Assembly (NCBI GenBank): GCA_024734495.1
Contig: JALMQS010000085.1
Coordinates: 26,070,902 to 26,134,901, forward strand
Origin: Forficula auricularia
Lineage: Eukaryota; Arthropoda; Insecta; Dermaptera; Forficulidae
Reading direction: 5' to 3'
Length of the DNA: 64,000 nt
Shown here piece by piece: positions 23,301 through 33,761 of the stretch. How positions within the stretch are numbered: position 1 is the stretch's first letter; the number at the start of each line of letters is the position of its first letter. The notes below the pieces were generated by a model, which saw only the letters and a list, made by a program, of their open reading frames with translations, had not been told where the DNA came from and did no database searches. The position numbers were made by a program, and so were the translations under genes.

Positions 23301-26300
23301 TCAGGGTTTTAAATCTTTCATTAGTAAAATTATGGTATTTTTTAAAATTAATTGTAAATGTAAAATGTTTTGTATATTATTGAATTATAATAATATATAA
23401 TTAGAAAATTTAACTTTGAACTTATTTAAAATGGTTATTTGATAAAAAAATTATGAAAATATTCGCAGAGGTTAATATTAGCTCAAGATAATCACTACCT
23501 TCTCTTGCCATACCTAATCCGAATTGTTTCTATTTTTATTTATTTTTTATCAACCGAATTTTCTCGGAGATAATACCAGGGGAAGTAAGCATTTTGTTTG
23601 AATTGAAGTCTAATTTAATATTTATTTAAAGAAAAGATTCGGATAAATCCTCATAGATAAGAAATAATCTGATCAGAATACACAACGTGAAATTCTCTCA
23701 TTAAAAATGTCCAATCTAGACGATTTTAACCGAAACTTCTCTTTTGATAAACAACTCATCATTCAACAAATCTGCAACTTATTATTATTCCTTTTTTCTA
23801 CTTAACGATTAAAAACTAATTTTATTTATCTTTTTTATACTATTTTAGACCAAAATATGGACCACTTCCAAAAATCCCATATCAAAGAATCTGGAGCCGA
23901 ATGGTTTTAATTTTGGGTGCAATGGCCGTCGTTTATTTTTCATCCAAAGACACGAGAGAACTTTCATTAGCTAAACAAAAAGAAATTTTACCTAGTAGAG
24001 TTCATAATATTGAATGCTCAGAGTCATATCGAAAGGAGATTGAACAATATCCAGGTAAATAAAATATAATGTTGATGTTTAAAATGCCAGGATATATTTT
24101 TTCTTAATTTTTCGGTTATTATATTTAAGGATGTGCTACTAAGCAGTGTAGCAGGATGATAACGGATAAATTACTAACAGCAGCCGAGGCAAAACAAATT
24201 CTAGATTTAGCTAAAAGGGGGTTATCATTAGGCAACACAGATAGTGCTGCTTCTATTCTAGACCTACATTCCGGAGCCTTATCTAAAGGAACTGAATTTG
24301 TAAATATTTATAAATTAAAAGAAGCCAAAGATATATTTAAGAAATCGGATTTCACTATTTATAGGTAATCATCTAATTCATTATTCTTATTTTAAATATC
24401 TATAGGAAAGTTAATTATTTCGACAAGATTATTTTTTAATGATAATGCAAATAGATTTCATTACAGAATTACAATTTTAGTGTTTGAAATTTTTATTCCC
24501 TTAACTATTTATTTTTTTATCACTTATCAATGGTAAGAATTTGTGCATTACTATAGTTGAGGAAAATTTTGAATGCTGAGACGAACCCGATAGCTTTGAT
24601 ATTACACAAAATCAGCTTGCTTATTATAGTTTTTACATGATCAATATTGAGAATCAAATAAATTATTTTGTAAAAAAGAAGAAAAAATTACCATAGGTAG
24701 GTAGAAATATAAATATAGATTCTCTATTACATTTCAGACACTGGTAGTCCATTAAATAAAATAGCATAAAGTTGCTTAATCGGATCCACTCATAACAACA
24801 TTTTCTTTCTTTTTTTTTAATAAAAATTATTATTTATTTATTTATAAAGAAAGCAATTATTGGTAAAGGTATTAAAGAGTGTCTTTACCCCAATTTTATA
24901 CTTACCACTCTAACGGACTAAATGAACTTTTTAAAAATTATATGACAATACAAGATCAAATAAAATAATACAGAGTTTCTGAATTAGAATGACATCATTT
25001 TGGGATTTTATAACTTTTTATTTGATGGAACTAGAATATGAATTTTTTAACAAAAATTCTCAAAATATGCAGAAATTTTTTTTACCTTTGTTAATATATG
25101 AGCACTATTTGTAGTGCGCCACACATCTAAGCGATATTCTATTTTTATCCACGTTCTGTGAATCAAGCGAGAGTACTTTCACGCAAATGTTTTAAATCAC
25201 ACATTTTCACAACAAAAACAATGTTCTTTTCATGACTCCAGAAAAAGAACTGCACCGGCATGAGATCTTGACTTCGGGGTGGACAGGAAATAGGAATTGT
25301 TATAGGGCAATTTTTTTACAGGAAAAAACTATCATTTGTGCCTGCAGCAATTTGCCTTTCCTCAAATTGATCAAAATTACGAACAGGTGTTTTCCAACAG
25401 GTTGTAGCCCCGCCACTCTTCGGCTCAAAATTTAGAAATTAATTTGCTCAACGAAAAGTTTCTAGCTTAGTGGATCGATAGAGCAGGGCCAAGTCCTTTT
25501 TTTATTCTGGGGCTATATGTAAAGAACATTTTTTATGCTGTGAAAATCCGTGATTTAAACCATTTGCCTGAAAAGATTATAAAGAGTGTCGCTTCGTTCA
25601 CCCCAAACTTAATTCACTAATGATGATAATCAAATTAATTGCTTCGATTTGTTTTTAATTTGATGAATACTTCGAATTTTCTTTTTTACAGATTAGCACG
25701 AATTAAAATTCAACAAGCTATTGCTCATCATTTTGGAATAGATGCTGAAAATGTTTATTTAACACATCCGACATTTTTTTCTAAAATGACTTCAGCCCCT
25801 GCAAAAACCATTCACGATGAATATTGGCATCCTCATGTAGATAAAGTAAGTTTCATTTGAACATCTTCAATCTACATGATATTCAGTTATATTTCTTTTT
25901 TTTTCATTTCTTCTCCCCTTTGAATATTTGGAAATAAAATATACATATTTTCTTATATTGTTAAAGAGGTATAGATTTAAATTTTATTACAACCAATTTA
26001 TATCTTCGATTTATTCTAGGAAACTTATGAAGCATTCCACTATACTTCTTTATTATATTTAAGCGACTACAACCTTGATTTCGAAGGTGGTCGTTTTCTC
26101 TTTATAGATCCAGATAAAAGAAACAGAACTATTGAGCCTCGAAAAGGTAAAATCTTTAATTTTAAAAATTTGCAAAAGATTATTGATATCATTATAATTT
26201 AAATTTATCTACAATAATAAACTTTTTATTCTGATACCAAAGCATTCAGTAAACAATCTTTAACCCTCTTGAAAACATAAAATGAACTTTTTCCTAAATA

Positions 26301-26621
26301 TTACTTTTTTATTTTTATAAATACTTGTAGTTATAAGATTCAGTAGTATTCAGTTTAATTAAAAAACAGGGTTCAATAACTTCTTTTTTTAATTTAAAAC
26401 TTCATAATACTATAAATACTAAGCATTTTTGTTAAAATTTGTTCATAAACTGAAATAATTTTTTTTTTTCTGTTTTAGGTCGTGTTTCAATGTTCACTTC
26501 GGGGGCTGAAAATCTGCATTTCGTTGAAAAAGTCACAAAAGGAACCCGATATGCACTGACAGTTTCTTTCACATGTGATAAAAAATCTGCTATATCAGAT
26601 CCAGCTTTAATGTTAAAATAA
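20316..26621 (+). CDS. OGFOD3: OGFOD3-like 2-oxoglutarate/Fe(II) oxygenase, type II membrane protein, six exons
   Basis: Exons: 20316-20404, 23849-24054, 24130-24364, 25692-25845, 26020-26146 and 26479-26621, all with GT-AG borders and matching phases. They total 954 nt, or 317 residues, close to the 319-residue human protein. Residues 1-38 are Lys/Glu-rich, then a membrane segment (RMVLILGAMAVVYFSS), which predicts a type II protein with a lumenal catalytic domain. Next come CSESY and the Cys pair CATKQC, SILDLHSGALS and LTHPTFFSKM, then the oxygenase core. HDEYWHPHVDK supplies the iron-binding His and Asp, and ENLHFVEKV the distal His. GTRYALTVSF supplies the Arg expected to bind 2-oxoglutarate. 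GGRFLFID and RVSMFTSGAENLH match the family's prolyl-4-hydroxylase-like fold. The substrate of OGFOD3 is not established. The reading frame is intact. AATAAA lies at 26714-26719. The first intron (3.4 kb) is full of transposons. Confidence 0.93.
20405..20937. other. OGFOD3 intron 1, 5' part
   Basis: This is intronic AT-rich DNA. A GC-rich patch at 20725-20795 (GATTCCACCCCGGGGCCCGG) looks like the end of an unidentified repeat. A similar GGGTCCCGATTTTC...GGCCCTGCG patch lies at 22882-22912, which could be the partner end, but the two do not align well. Confidence 0.4.
20938..21504 (+). mobile_element. Mariner-like element with long inverted ends and transposase relic
   Basis: Terminal inverted repeats about 160 bp long start CAGGGTGACCACGAG at the left and end GATCACCCTA at the right. 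They are bordered by TA (20936-20937, 21505-21506). The arms share ACGTTTTAGAAATAAAAA, TTTTTCAAGATACT, AACTTAAGTTA and GACGTCCTTCTTCC. Between them, 21170-21345 encodes the C-terminal part of a Tc1/mariner DDE transposase: WPPR, then SPDLNMCDFYLW, then YRHKPRTLDDLKAAIR, then EDTLERVWRSFLDRM, each in a different frame with a TGA. It is a dead, internally deleted copy. Confidence 0.85.
21511..22834. mobile_element. Tigger/pogo-like element with nested repeats
   Basis: The left end CAGTGAAAATTGCTTAACAC and the reverse complement of the right end, CAGTGGAAATCGTTTAATGC, form terminal inverted repeats bordered by TA (21509-21510, 22835-22836). Both subterminal regions repeat TTCGTGTTAA-type words and GGGACCG. 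The interior holds a 123-bp tandem array (21715-22085) and a repeat tail with CAGACAGACTAACAGAC (22185-22225). No transposase frame survives. Confidence 0.75.
21715..22085. repeat. Three tandem units of about 123 bp
   Basis: Units begin with TAGATTACTCTGGG or TAGACTCCTGGGG at 21715, 21839 and 21962, each followed by CCCACTGATTATGTATACAA, a TTTGGTTGAGTTTG phrase, CCTAGATTTT and a poly-C tract. Inverted relatives lie at 60660-60890. The plus open frame 21790-22125 runs through the repeats and is not a gene. Confidence 0.8.
22837..23848. other. OGFOD3 intron 1, 3' part
   Basis: Mostly AT-rich intron sequence. A poly-C/poly-T junction lies at 23040-23060. The minus open frame 22890-23072 is driven by that low-complexity tract. 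No exon or RNA gene is evident. Confidence 0.4.
25140..25605. mobile_element. Inverted-repeat element in OGFOD3 intron 3
   Basis: Arms at about 25158-25230 and 25521-25601 are imperfect reverse complements, sharing GCAAATG, TTTAAATCAC, ATTTTCAC and ATGTTCTTT. The middle (25231-25520) is less AT-rich with no clear domain; the plus open frame 25232-25435 lies inside it. This looks like a non-autonomous transposon. I could not define the exact ends or the target duplication. Confidence 0.55.
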
Positions 26622-27592
26622 TTAATTAGACAAGATTATAAATCACAAACGTATTGTTAATAATTTACAAAATACATTTATTATTTGAATCAGTTTTTTA
26701 CAAATAGAAAGTTAATAAACATTTTCTACTTATTTAATTCCACTTTAAAGAAATCCTTAAGCATATCTAGAGATAAATCCATTTTTTATATGCACACTGC
26801 TTAAGAGAGTTATGTATATGAAATACCATGATAAAAATTCTGTTCAATTTCTAAATGATTAAAAAAAAAAATTAAATATAACAATAGCTCACAGTGTCTT
26901 AGACAGTCATATCCATTTACCTCACATGTTGCTTAACTCTTATAAATCAAATGGGTGTTTATACCATTGGTTAATCTTTTACCTTTTATGATTAGATGTT
27001 TAAGAAAAGTTTTTTAAGAGTTACTGTTTAAATAAATTCCCCTCCGCGGGCCGTGAGTAGAATAGGTTCACAGGATTCTTATCGTAGAAGGCGACTTAAA
27101 GGGGTTGGACCGTTGGACGTAAGGCTAGTATCCTACTCCGTAAAGAAAACTTCTCGTTTATGAAAGCAACAAGTCTCCTCGGAACAGGACGGATTCCACT
27201 TAATAGACCTCGCCTCAACAATGAGGATAATTAATATGTTGAACCAGGCCGACGATCACAAGAATCTGTAAAGCCAAGCAATGAAGATCTAAATAAATTT
27301 GAATAAATAATAAAGAGACATTATAATACATAAAAAAATATTTTATTCATCTTCCATTATAAAAAAAATATTATTAAGACAATATTTTTAAGAATTCCTA
27401 TCATTATCCGAAGTACGTTAACACCGTTGTTATAGGTTCAAATTCATCTTTATCGTTAACAAATATATACTTCAAAAGATAACACTTGATTTGAAACATT
27501 TGGAGTAGAAAAAAATAATTGAATTGTCCAGAAAAAAATTCAATTTTCACAATTTCCGAAACTGTTCAATTCATTTCGTAATAGAAATATAT
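26622..27592. repeat. Intergenic, with a decayed LINE-like block at 27040-27250
   Basis: Between the two convergent gene ends, 27040-27250 is GC-richer and carries TCGTAGAAGGCGACTTAAAG, a variant of the TTGTGGTAAGAGGCGACTAA phrase at 57975. This phrase is widespread in non-LTR or related repeats of insects. No intact frame remains. The AATAAA at 26714 belongs to OGFOD3. Confidence 0.45.
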
Positions 27593-30500
27593 CTAGATTG
27601 AGAAAGAATCCTCTTGAGCGATTTCAATGTAAGGATTGGAAATTCCAGTTTTATTCTGATGACGAATTAACATCAAATATTTAAATTCTAAAAAATAATA
27701 ATAATATAATAATTAACAACTTCCATAACTAAAAAAAAGAATTTTTAATCATCTCCGCCTTACCTTGCAATTCCCCAAGACATCCATACAATATAAGATA
27801 TTGATTTGAAGCGACCTCGTTGTCCAAGTCAAAATCGACTATTTGATAAAAATTCGGCACTTCTGCAAAAAAAAGAAATATTTCAGATTTATTTTTTTAT
27901 TTTATTTTCATCAAGTTTCCTTTACATTTTATAAGTTGACTAGCTCGTGCCAATACATATACATATTGTTGATGTACCCAAAAATAAATAGACCTTAATC
28001 TTTGATCCAACTTTATTATTGAAATATGAGAATCATTTAAAAAATTAAAAATTACTTAATCTCCAGGGGGCCTACACTCCCGAGGCTCAAAAAAATAACA
28101 AATATTTAATAAATGGGGGGGTGGGATGCTCTAAGACAGGGGTCGGCAACCCGCGGGCCGCATGCGGCCCTTTGCAACTTTTTGCGCGGCCCGCCAAAGC
28201 ACCAATATAATTTTAGGAAAACAAACTTAGAGACTGATCGTGGCGAAATGTGTACGGTGACAATCTCAATTCAGACAAAATAAAATTGATTCTTTACAAA
28301 AATCATTAGAAGCATAACAAAACGTTTTTAAAAAATGTAAGGAACAAAGTTCAGCATTGGTCAAAACATCCTTACATATTTCGAAATTAATTGCTGAACA
28401 TAACAAACCATGTAGAGTTCATTAAAAAATGTATTTTGGCTGCTGTTAACGAAATTTGTCCGGAAAAAATTAAAAAATTTGAAGATATTAGTTTGTATGG
28501 ACGAACAGTAGTTCGCCATATTGAAAATATATCAACTAATATGTTTAATAAATTAAAAGAAAATTCTTCACAATTTGAGTATTTTTCACTAGCACTTGAT
28601 GAAAGCAACGATATAACTAGCACCGGTCAATTGTTTATTTTTATCCGTGGAATTGATAAACAATTTTGTGTAACAGAAGAACTTGCTGCATTAAAAAGCG
28701 TCTATGGGAATACAAGAGGTGAAGATATATTTTTGCAACTATTAGATGTTTTCAATATGTACGATCTCAAGTGGGAAAAATTAAAAAATGTGACAACTGA
28801 CGATGACGGTGCAAAGAACATGACGGGTCACAATACTGGTTTGGTAGGCATGATTAATAAAAAATTAAAAGAATTAAATATTACACAGCCTCCTCTACAA
28901 CTTCATTGTATTATTCATCAACATGCACTTTGCGCAAAAGTTGTAAATTTGAAAAATGTTATGAATATTGTAGTAAAGTCCATCAATTATATTCGCAAAA
29001 ACGGTATGAACCATCGAACATTCCGGAATTTCTTAAATGAAATTGACGCAGAATATGAAGATATCATTTATTTTTCTGAATGGCTCAGCCGTGGGAAAGT
29101 TTTAAAAAGATTTTTCGAGTTGATAGACGAATTTCATAAAATCAAAATATAGAACGAGGTTGACGGATGAAAATTTACAAAACTTGTTGAGGATCTCAGT
29201 ATACTAAACACAACCGGACTTAAATGAATTATCAAACAAGAACAAAAAGCGCATTGAATTTTAATGAATGAATGAAATGAAAGATAAAACTATTTTCCTT
29301 AATATTTTATATTTACATATTTATACATATGTAATTGGAATTGTATTTTCTTTTTTTCCCTTTTAAGAATTGTAAAATTTTTGTTCTCTGACATTATTGT
29401 TATTATAGCATGTCAACAAAAAATAAATTTTGTCTATATTTATTTTTAATAATATTTAAACTCGTATATGATATAAAAGCACTATTTAAGTTACATTTGA
29501 ATGTGGCCCGCATAAAAATTTTTATTTTGAAAATGGCCCGCCGTCCGAAAAAGGTTGACGACCCCTGCTCTAAGATACAAATCAGATAAACTCTCTGGGA
29601 CTCTGAACGCAAACTTTATTTTCTTTTGATATTGAAATCTCTAATTTATATTTTTCAAGGGGGGCAATATTAGGATCTAAGAGTAACTGGAGAAACTAAT
29701 TAACTAATCAATCTAGGTAAAGAATGAAAAAAAGAGGAGGAGAGAATAAACATAGTGAACGAATATCTGATTTCCCACGAAAAATGCGTATTCTCCGTAT
29801 ACAAAAAAAAGATGGCATGTAAAGCAAAAATAACTAGGCTAGGCATAATAAAGAAGAGCAAAATGACCGTAATCGGGATAAAGATAGGCTGTTCGATTCT
29901 CTCGTGAAGACGAATCTAGTCTAAGGGACGGAGAAGTGGAGGTGAGATGAAGGACAAAATGCGGAGAAATAAATTATAATTCTAAAAAACTAAAAAACAC
30001 GCTTTTGTCAGTAATTCTCTAAAAAGTACAAAATAATGTAATAACCTAATAAACATAAAGTCAAAAAGCGTGGGACACTTTGTCGAAATTAATTAAAACT
30101 ACATGCTTCTGCGCCCCACGCTTTTTGACTTTATGTTTATGGTATTAGGTTATTACATTATTTTGTACTTTTTAGAGAATTACTGACCAAAGCGTGTTTT
30201 TTAGTTTTTTTAAATTATAATTTTTTTTTTTTTGTACTTTTTAGTCTTAACTATTTTTATATTGAAAAGTTTGTGAAATTTAACAGAATGAAATGTTTTT
30301 ATTTTTATATAATTTCATTTAAATTGAGTAGGTAAACAAATATTTTTATAGAAAAATGCTTGTGGGATTTAACAGAAAAAATCGAGCCCAAACGAGTCAG
30401 TTACATACATACAAACAAACAAACAAACATACAGTTGAAACTAATAAAAGCGTGTTAAAAACAGGGAAGGTTCATAAAAAGAATCCTAAGAATTGGGGAA

Positions 30501-31609
30501 AAATATCTCCATGAATCTGTGCTTGTTAGTAAGAATAGGAGTTGAGGCACAGAAGGCCTGCAAGTATTTATTACACGAGGACAGATGCTCTAAAATAAGT
30601 CTTCGAAATCTTTAGAGGCGTGGAGAATGGGGACCCAACAAGATGGGAAAAGAAAATGATAACTAAAGGCTGGATAATTCAACCATTTGTCCGTATTATA
30701 AATACATAAAAAGTGATCATTCAAAGAAAAATGTAAATAGTAATTTAAAAGCCCAAAGGGCAATGATTATTGTATATACCGAATAAATAAATAAAATATA
30801 TAATTACAACTAAAACAATTAAATCAAATCTACCTACTATCTAACAAATGAGATTTGTTTCTGCTTATAAATTACAACGTAAATAAATAGATTGTTAGAT
30901 AGAGATTGTTGGTGGAGTGGTTTATCGAAAAATAACTTCAGCAGTAACGGAAATATAGTTATTTCAAGCAAAAAGTTTTTGTATTTTTTTTTTAATAAGA
31001 TTTCTAATATTTGTTAGCTTATAAAATCACTTGACGTATTTGATTATTATTAGCCTAGTCAATTAGAAATTAAATTCTACTCAAAAACTTTTTGCCTCAA
31101 AATAATTCTAGCAAATAACTTCTGTCTGGACAAAAATATTTGCTCAATTATATAGCAATTAAATAGCAGTCGCTATTTGTCTTGTCATTTTTTTTTTATT
31201 ACAATTTTAGAATATTTTTTTTTTTTTTTTTACACAACCCTGGTTCGAATTGATCGAGTGAGAGGTGATTGGGATTTTCGAAAACATTTTGTCTATATAA
31301 AGTAAAATATGCAATATACACCTATTTATATTTTTTATTTATTATTTTTTTTCGCTTATTATTTGTTCTGTTACCTTCTTTATCCATGGTGTCATAAGAA
31401 TAATAAATATTATTTGAGTTCTTGCCACTTATAAAAATATTTTGCATCGTTTCAATGATCTTATTCTTTATCCTCTCATACTGGGATACCTTGATATAAT
31501 TGTTTTTCACATCAGGCTCATAAAGAAAAATAACACATTCGGATTCTTTATATTTATTGGAATAAGGATTAGATTCCAACCAGGAGTGAAGCATCCAGAT
31601 CCCTCCCAG
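27593..31609 (-). CDS. 3' end of an unidentified spliced gene (three terminal exons)
   Basis: Three minus-strand exons fit by splice sites and phase: 31375-31609 (acceptor TTGTTACAG, donor GAAG/GTAACA), 27764-27862 (acceptor TTTTTTTTGCAG, donor CAAG/GTAAGG) and 27593-27687 (acceptor ATTTTTTAG, stop TAG at 27595-27593). Joined, they give about 142 residues. The first exon reads LGGIWMLHSWLES and FLYEPDVKNNYIKVSQYERI; the second reads VPNFYQIVDFDLDNEVASNQ and LILYGCLGELQ; the last ends IEIAQEDSFSI. Codons split across both junctions are restored correctly. I do not recognise the family: there is no membrane segment, signal peptide or catalytic motif, and it looks like a soluble globular protein. 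Upstream exons should lie at higher coordinates; the exon at 37840-37924 is phase-compatible. The 3.5-kb intron contains a hAT element and a foldback. Confidence 0.6.
28137..29567 (+). mobile_element. Buster-type hAT transposon, internally deleted
   Basis: The left end is CAGGGGTCGGCAACCCGCGG and the right end TTGACGACCCCTG, and the 8-bp target duplication CTCTAAGA is exact on both sides (28129-28136, 29568-29575). The central TA fits the nnnTAnnn preference of the Buster branch of hAT. Subterminal GCGGCCC and GGCCCGC words are present at both ends. The interior carries transposase remains (next entry). It inserted on the opposite strand within the intron of the gene at 27593-31609. Confidence 0.9.
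28340..29250 (+). pseudogene. hAT (Buster/GTF2IRD2-like) transposase relic
   Basis: The longest open part (28391-29152) encodes 253 residues of the RNase H-like core. Visible parts are FSLALDESNDITSTGQL, which carries the first catalytic Asp, TTDDDGAKNMTG with the second acidic region, LHCIIHQHALCAK with the CxxH-type motif, and VNYIRKNGMNHRTF-like sequence. An upstream frame (about 28340-28400) supplies ALVKTSLHISKLIAEHNKP, one base out of frame. Downstream, RLTDENLQNLLRIS (about 29160-29205) is the C-terminal dimerisation tail, reached only across a large internal deletion and followed by a stop. The BED finger is missing. The copy cannot encode an active enzyme. Confidence 0.85.
29971..30221. 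repeat. Foldback element with about 107-bp arms
   Basis: The arms 29971-30077 and 30112-30221 are almost perfect reverse complements (one 4-base indel), covering AACTAAAAAACACGC, CAGTAATTCTCTAAAAAGTA, AATAATGTAATAACC and CATAAAGTCAAAAAGCG. The loop is about 35 bases. A transcript of either strand would form a long double-stranded stem. It lies within an intron of the unidentified gene. A further CAAACAAACAAACAAAC tract and AAAGCGTGTTAAA follow at 30410-30460. Confidence 0.8.
30222..31374. other. Intronic and repeat-derived DNA
   Basis: The block 30520-30700 (GCACAGAAGGCCTGCAAG, GGAGAATGGGGACCCAAC) is GC-richer and may be a decayed retroelement, but no motif is clear. The inverted words ATTTGTTAG and CTAACAAAT occur around 30840-31010, with AAAGTTTTTG phrases at 30970 and its complement at 31085. 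A poly-T tract lies at 31210-31230. Confidence 0.35.
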
Positions 31610-31687
31610 CTGTAACAATAAAATAAATCATATAAGAAATTGATCAGGCATCCTATGATGAGTAATCATAACGAAAATTAATTCGAA

Positions 31688-32009
31688 ATTAAAGGAGACA
31701 ATAAAAGAGTGTGTCTTCTGCTGGAATTATAAATTAAATTTTATTTATAAGAGACTATAGTTTGAGGGCTTTGCCCTTTTCAATCGCCCATTACAGTTGA
31801 TCGCCAGAAATTAATGTATGAATCATTCATTCATTCATTCATTACAATTGATTTACAGAAATTAATGTATGAATCATTCATTCATACATTAATTCCTGTG
31901 AATCAATTGTAATAGACTGATGAAGAGGGCAAAGCCTTCGAAACTATAGTCTCGTTATAAATAAAAATTTATAATTCCAGCAGAAGACACACTTTATTAA
32001 TCTCCTTCA
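31688..32009. mobile_element. Inverted-repeat element carrying hammerhead-like motifs on both strands
   Basis: The outer arms are TTAAAGGAGACAATAAAAGA followed by GTGTGTCTTCTGCTGGAATT at the left and the complement at the right, ending near 32009. Inside, each arm carries the same core: on the plus strand GACTGATGA, stem GAGGGC-AAA-GCCTTC, GAAAC, TATA, GTC (31916-31951). On the minus strand, 31745-31795 holds a decayed copy with GGGCAAAGCCC but a mutated CTGATGA and only AAAC. The middle is a (CATT)n microsatellite with ATTAATGTATGAATCATTC repeated in both orientations. There is no coding frame. Related pieces lie at 6241, 50285-50420 and 62810-62895. Confidence 0.75.
31902..31965 (+). ncRNA. 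Hammerhead ribozyme-like motif, copy 1
   Basis: In order: stem I 5' strand (ATTGTAA, internal loop TA, then GA), core CTGATGA at 31917-31923, one extra A, stem II GAGGGC/GCCTTC with an AAA loop (one G-U pair), then GAAAC at 31940-31944. A TATA loop closed by C-G and A-U forms a very short stem III, and the cleavage triplet GTC is at 31949-31951. Stem I 3' strand is TC, G, TTATAA. Tiny stem III and an internal loop in stem I are known from type I hammerheads of Penelope-like elements. The extra A between the core and the first G-C pair of stem II departs from the strict consensus. Activity is not shown by sequence. Confidence 0.5.
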
Positions 32010-32294
32010 ATATATACAAATTCTACTACTTCTACTACTAAAACTTTCAATTTAATGAAAATTAATTCAATTATTTTAAATAATGCGTAATGCGCTATTA
32101 CTTAGTTAAAATTAGAAACGAATCAAATCTCCACATTTTATTACAAGATAGTTTTCAATCTAACTGATTCTCTAACTTCTTTGTTTCTATCTAAACTTAA
32201 AATTTTCAATTGCCCAACCAATGTTTCAAAAAACCTAAGTGACTTAATACCTAGTAGAGATTGTGGTGTTGGTGCAAGGTGAAACATCTTTAAT

Positions 32295-32398
32295 AAAGAT
32301 AAGAGTAAATAAATATTATATTTAATTATTAAGTGACCTAGTATCCTTAACTCATAGTAAATCCATATTAAATATAATATTTATTTACTCTTATCTTT
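32295..32398. repeat. Short foldback with 31-bp arms
   Basis: AAAGATAAGAGTAAATAAAT at 32295-32326 is mirrored exactly at 32368-32398 (ATTTATTTACTCTTATCTTT). A partial relative of the right arm with TAACTCATAGTAAATGAATA lies at 7626-7675. Non-coding. Confidence 0.7.
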
Positions 32399-32869
32399 AC
32401 TAAGTGACTTAACTCTAATCTAAACCATGTAAATCAAAAATACTATAAATTGGAGGAAATATTAAAAAAAATTTCAAGACTCGGTAAACTCGCAGCAAAT
32501 TTTATTGGTTTATCAAATTTTATAACACGGTTTGAGCTAAAAAGCTTAACCCTGACACAGATATATATATCTTATCAATACAACCATTTTCGCCAAATTT
32601 CAATTCATTAACTAAAACCTATCAAGAGCTATAGAGATTGTATTGATTCTCATTTTCCAACTGAAAGCCTATAAACTAGAAGAACAAGAATCTAATCTCT
32701 TTAGTAGTTGAATAAAAGATTTCACTGTCGATGGTAACAGAATTGTTTTTATTTTAGGTTAAAAATAAAATGAGAGAGTCTTCTGTTTTTTAAATAAAAT
32801 AATTTTTAATTATTTCTAGAAATCTCTAGAATCTCTTTAGTTTAGAAAAACACAAACTGTACTTGTTGT

Positions 32870-33040
32870 AGCCTAGCCTAGCCTAGATAGCTTAAGTTTC
32901 AAATTTCAAGGCTCTGCGACTTTCCGAAAACTAGATATGAACGATTAAAATATTTATTTTACGACACTCCTAATTTACCACCCCTTTCTTTAATTAAATC
33001 GGATTAAAAATTTGATACAACTATTAACTCATGACACTTG
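32870..33040. repeat. Interspersed repeat, inverted relative of 36290-36460
   Basis: Phrases TCAAGGCTCTGCGACTT, ATATGAACGATTAAAATATT and CGGATTAAAATTT recur in reverse complement in 36300-36440. The second copy lies inside the nested hAT pair at 35399-36620. Type unknown. The rest of 33040-33750 shows nothing I can name. Confidence 0.5.
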
Positions 33041-33761
33041 ATAAATACAAAATTTTTAAAAAAATCGTTAGAGCCGTTTTTGAGAAAAAAAAGACATAAA
33101 GGAAGGGGGTGTAAATAATTAGTGTCGCGATGACTTCAAATAAATGAAAATGTGAAAGTCGTGTGGTGAACACACCAGTTGATTTTTTATTTTTTTTTTT
33201 AATGAAATCTTGAGTATCGGGCCACAAAGACTGACTGATAAAAAATTTTGCTTAAAAATGATTTTTTTCGCAGGTTTCGGACATTTCTAAACACGAATCA
33301 GAAAAATAAATCGACAATTTTTGACTCGGTCCAGCATATTGTTTGGATTATTTTCCTTTCTTGGATTCTAAATTTTAAATATCTTTATATCATATTTTGA
33401 CAAAGTGATTTCTTTGTGAAAATCTGCGTGCTTTAAAAGCAATCAATGGCTTGGATTGTTAATCCCACAGAGCCTAGACTTAAATTGTCGCTCCCCGAAG
33501 AACTAGTCGCGTCATATATTTTATTAAGGGAGAATGGTGTGGGTTCTTGGCGAAACATTTTAAATACTTAAAGAAAAGAACATTTTTTAAAATTTAAAAT
33601 ATAAAATACTAGGTAGGTTTCACAAAAATAAAAGATACGAGTCGTGCTAAACAAGCATCTTATCTTTTATCAGCGTCATATATTGTTCAAATTGGGATTG
33701 ATGAATTTTTTTAATTTAGAAAAAAGTGTCATTGAACCAGAAAATAATACATTATAGTCCC

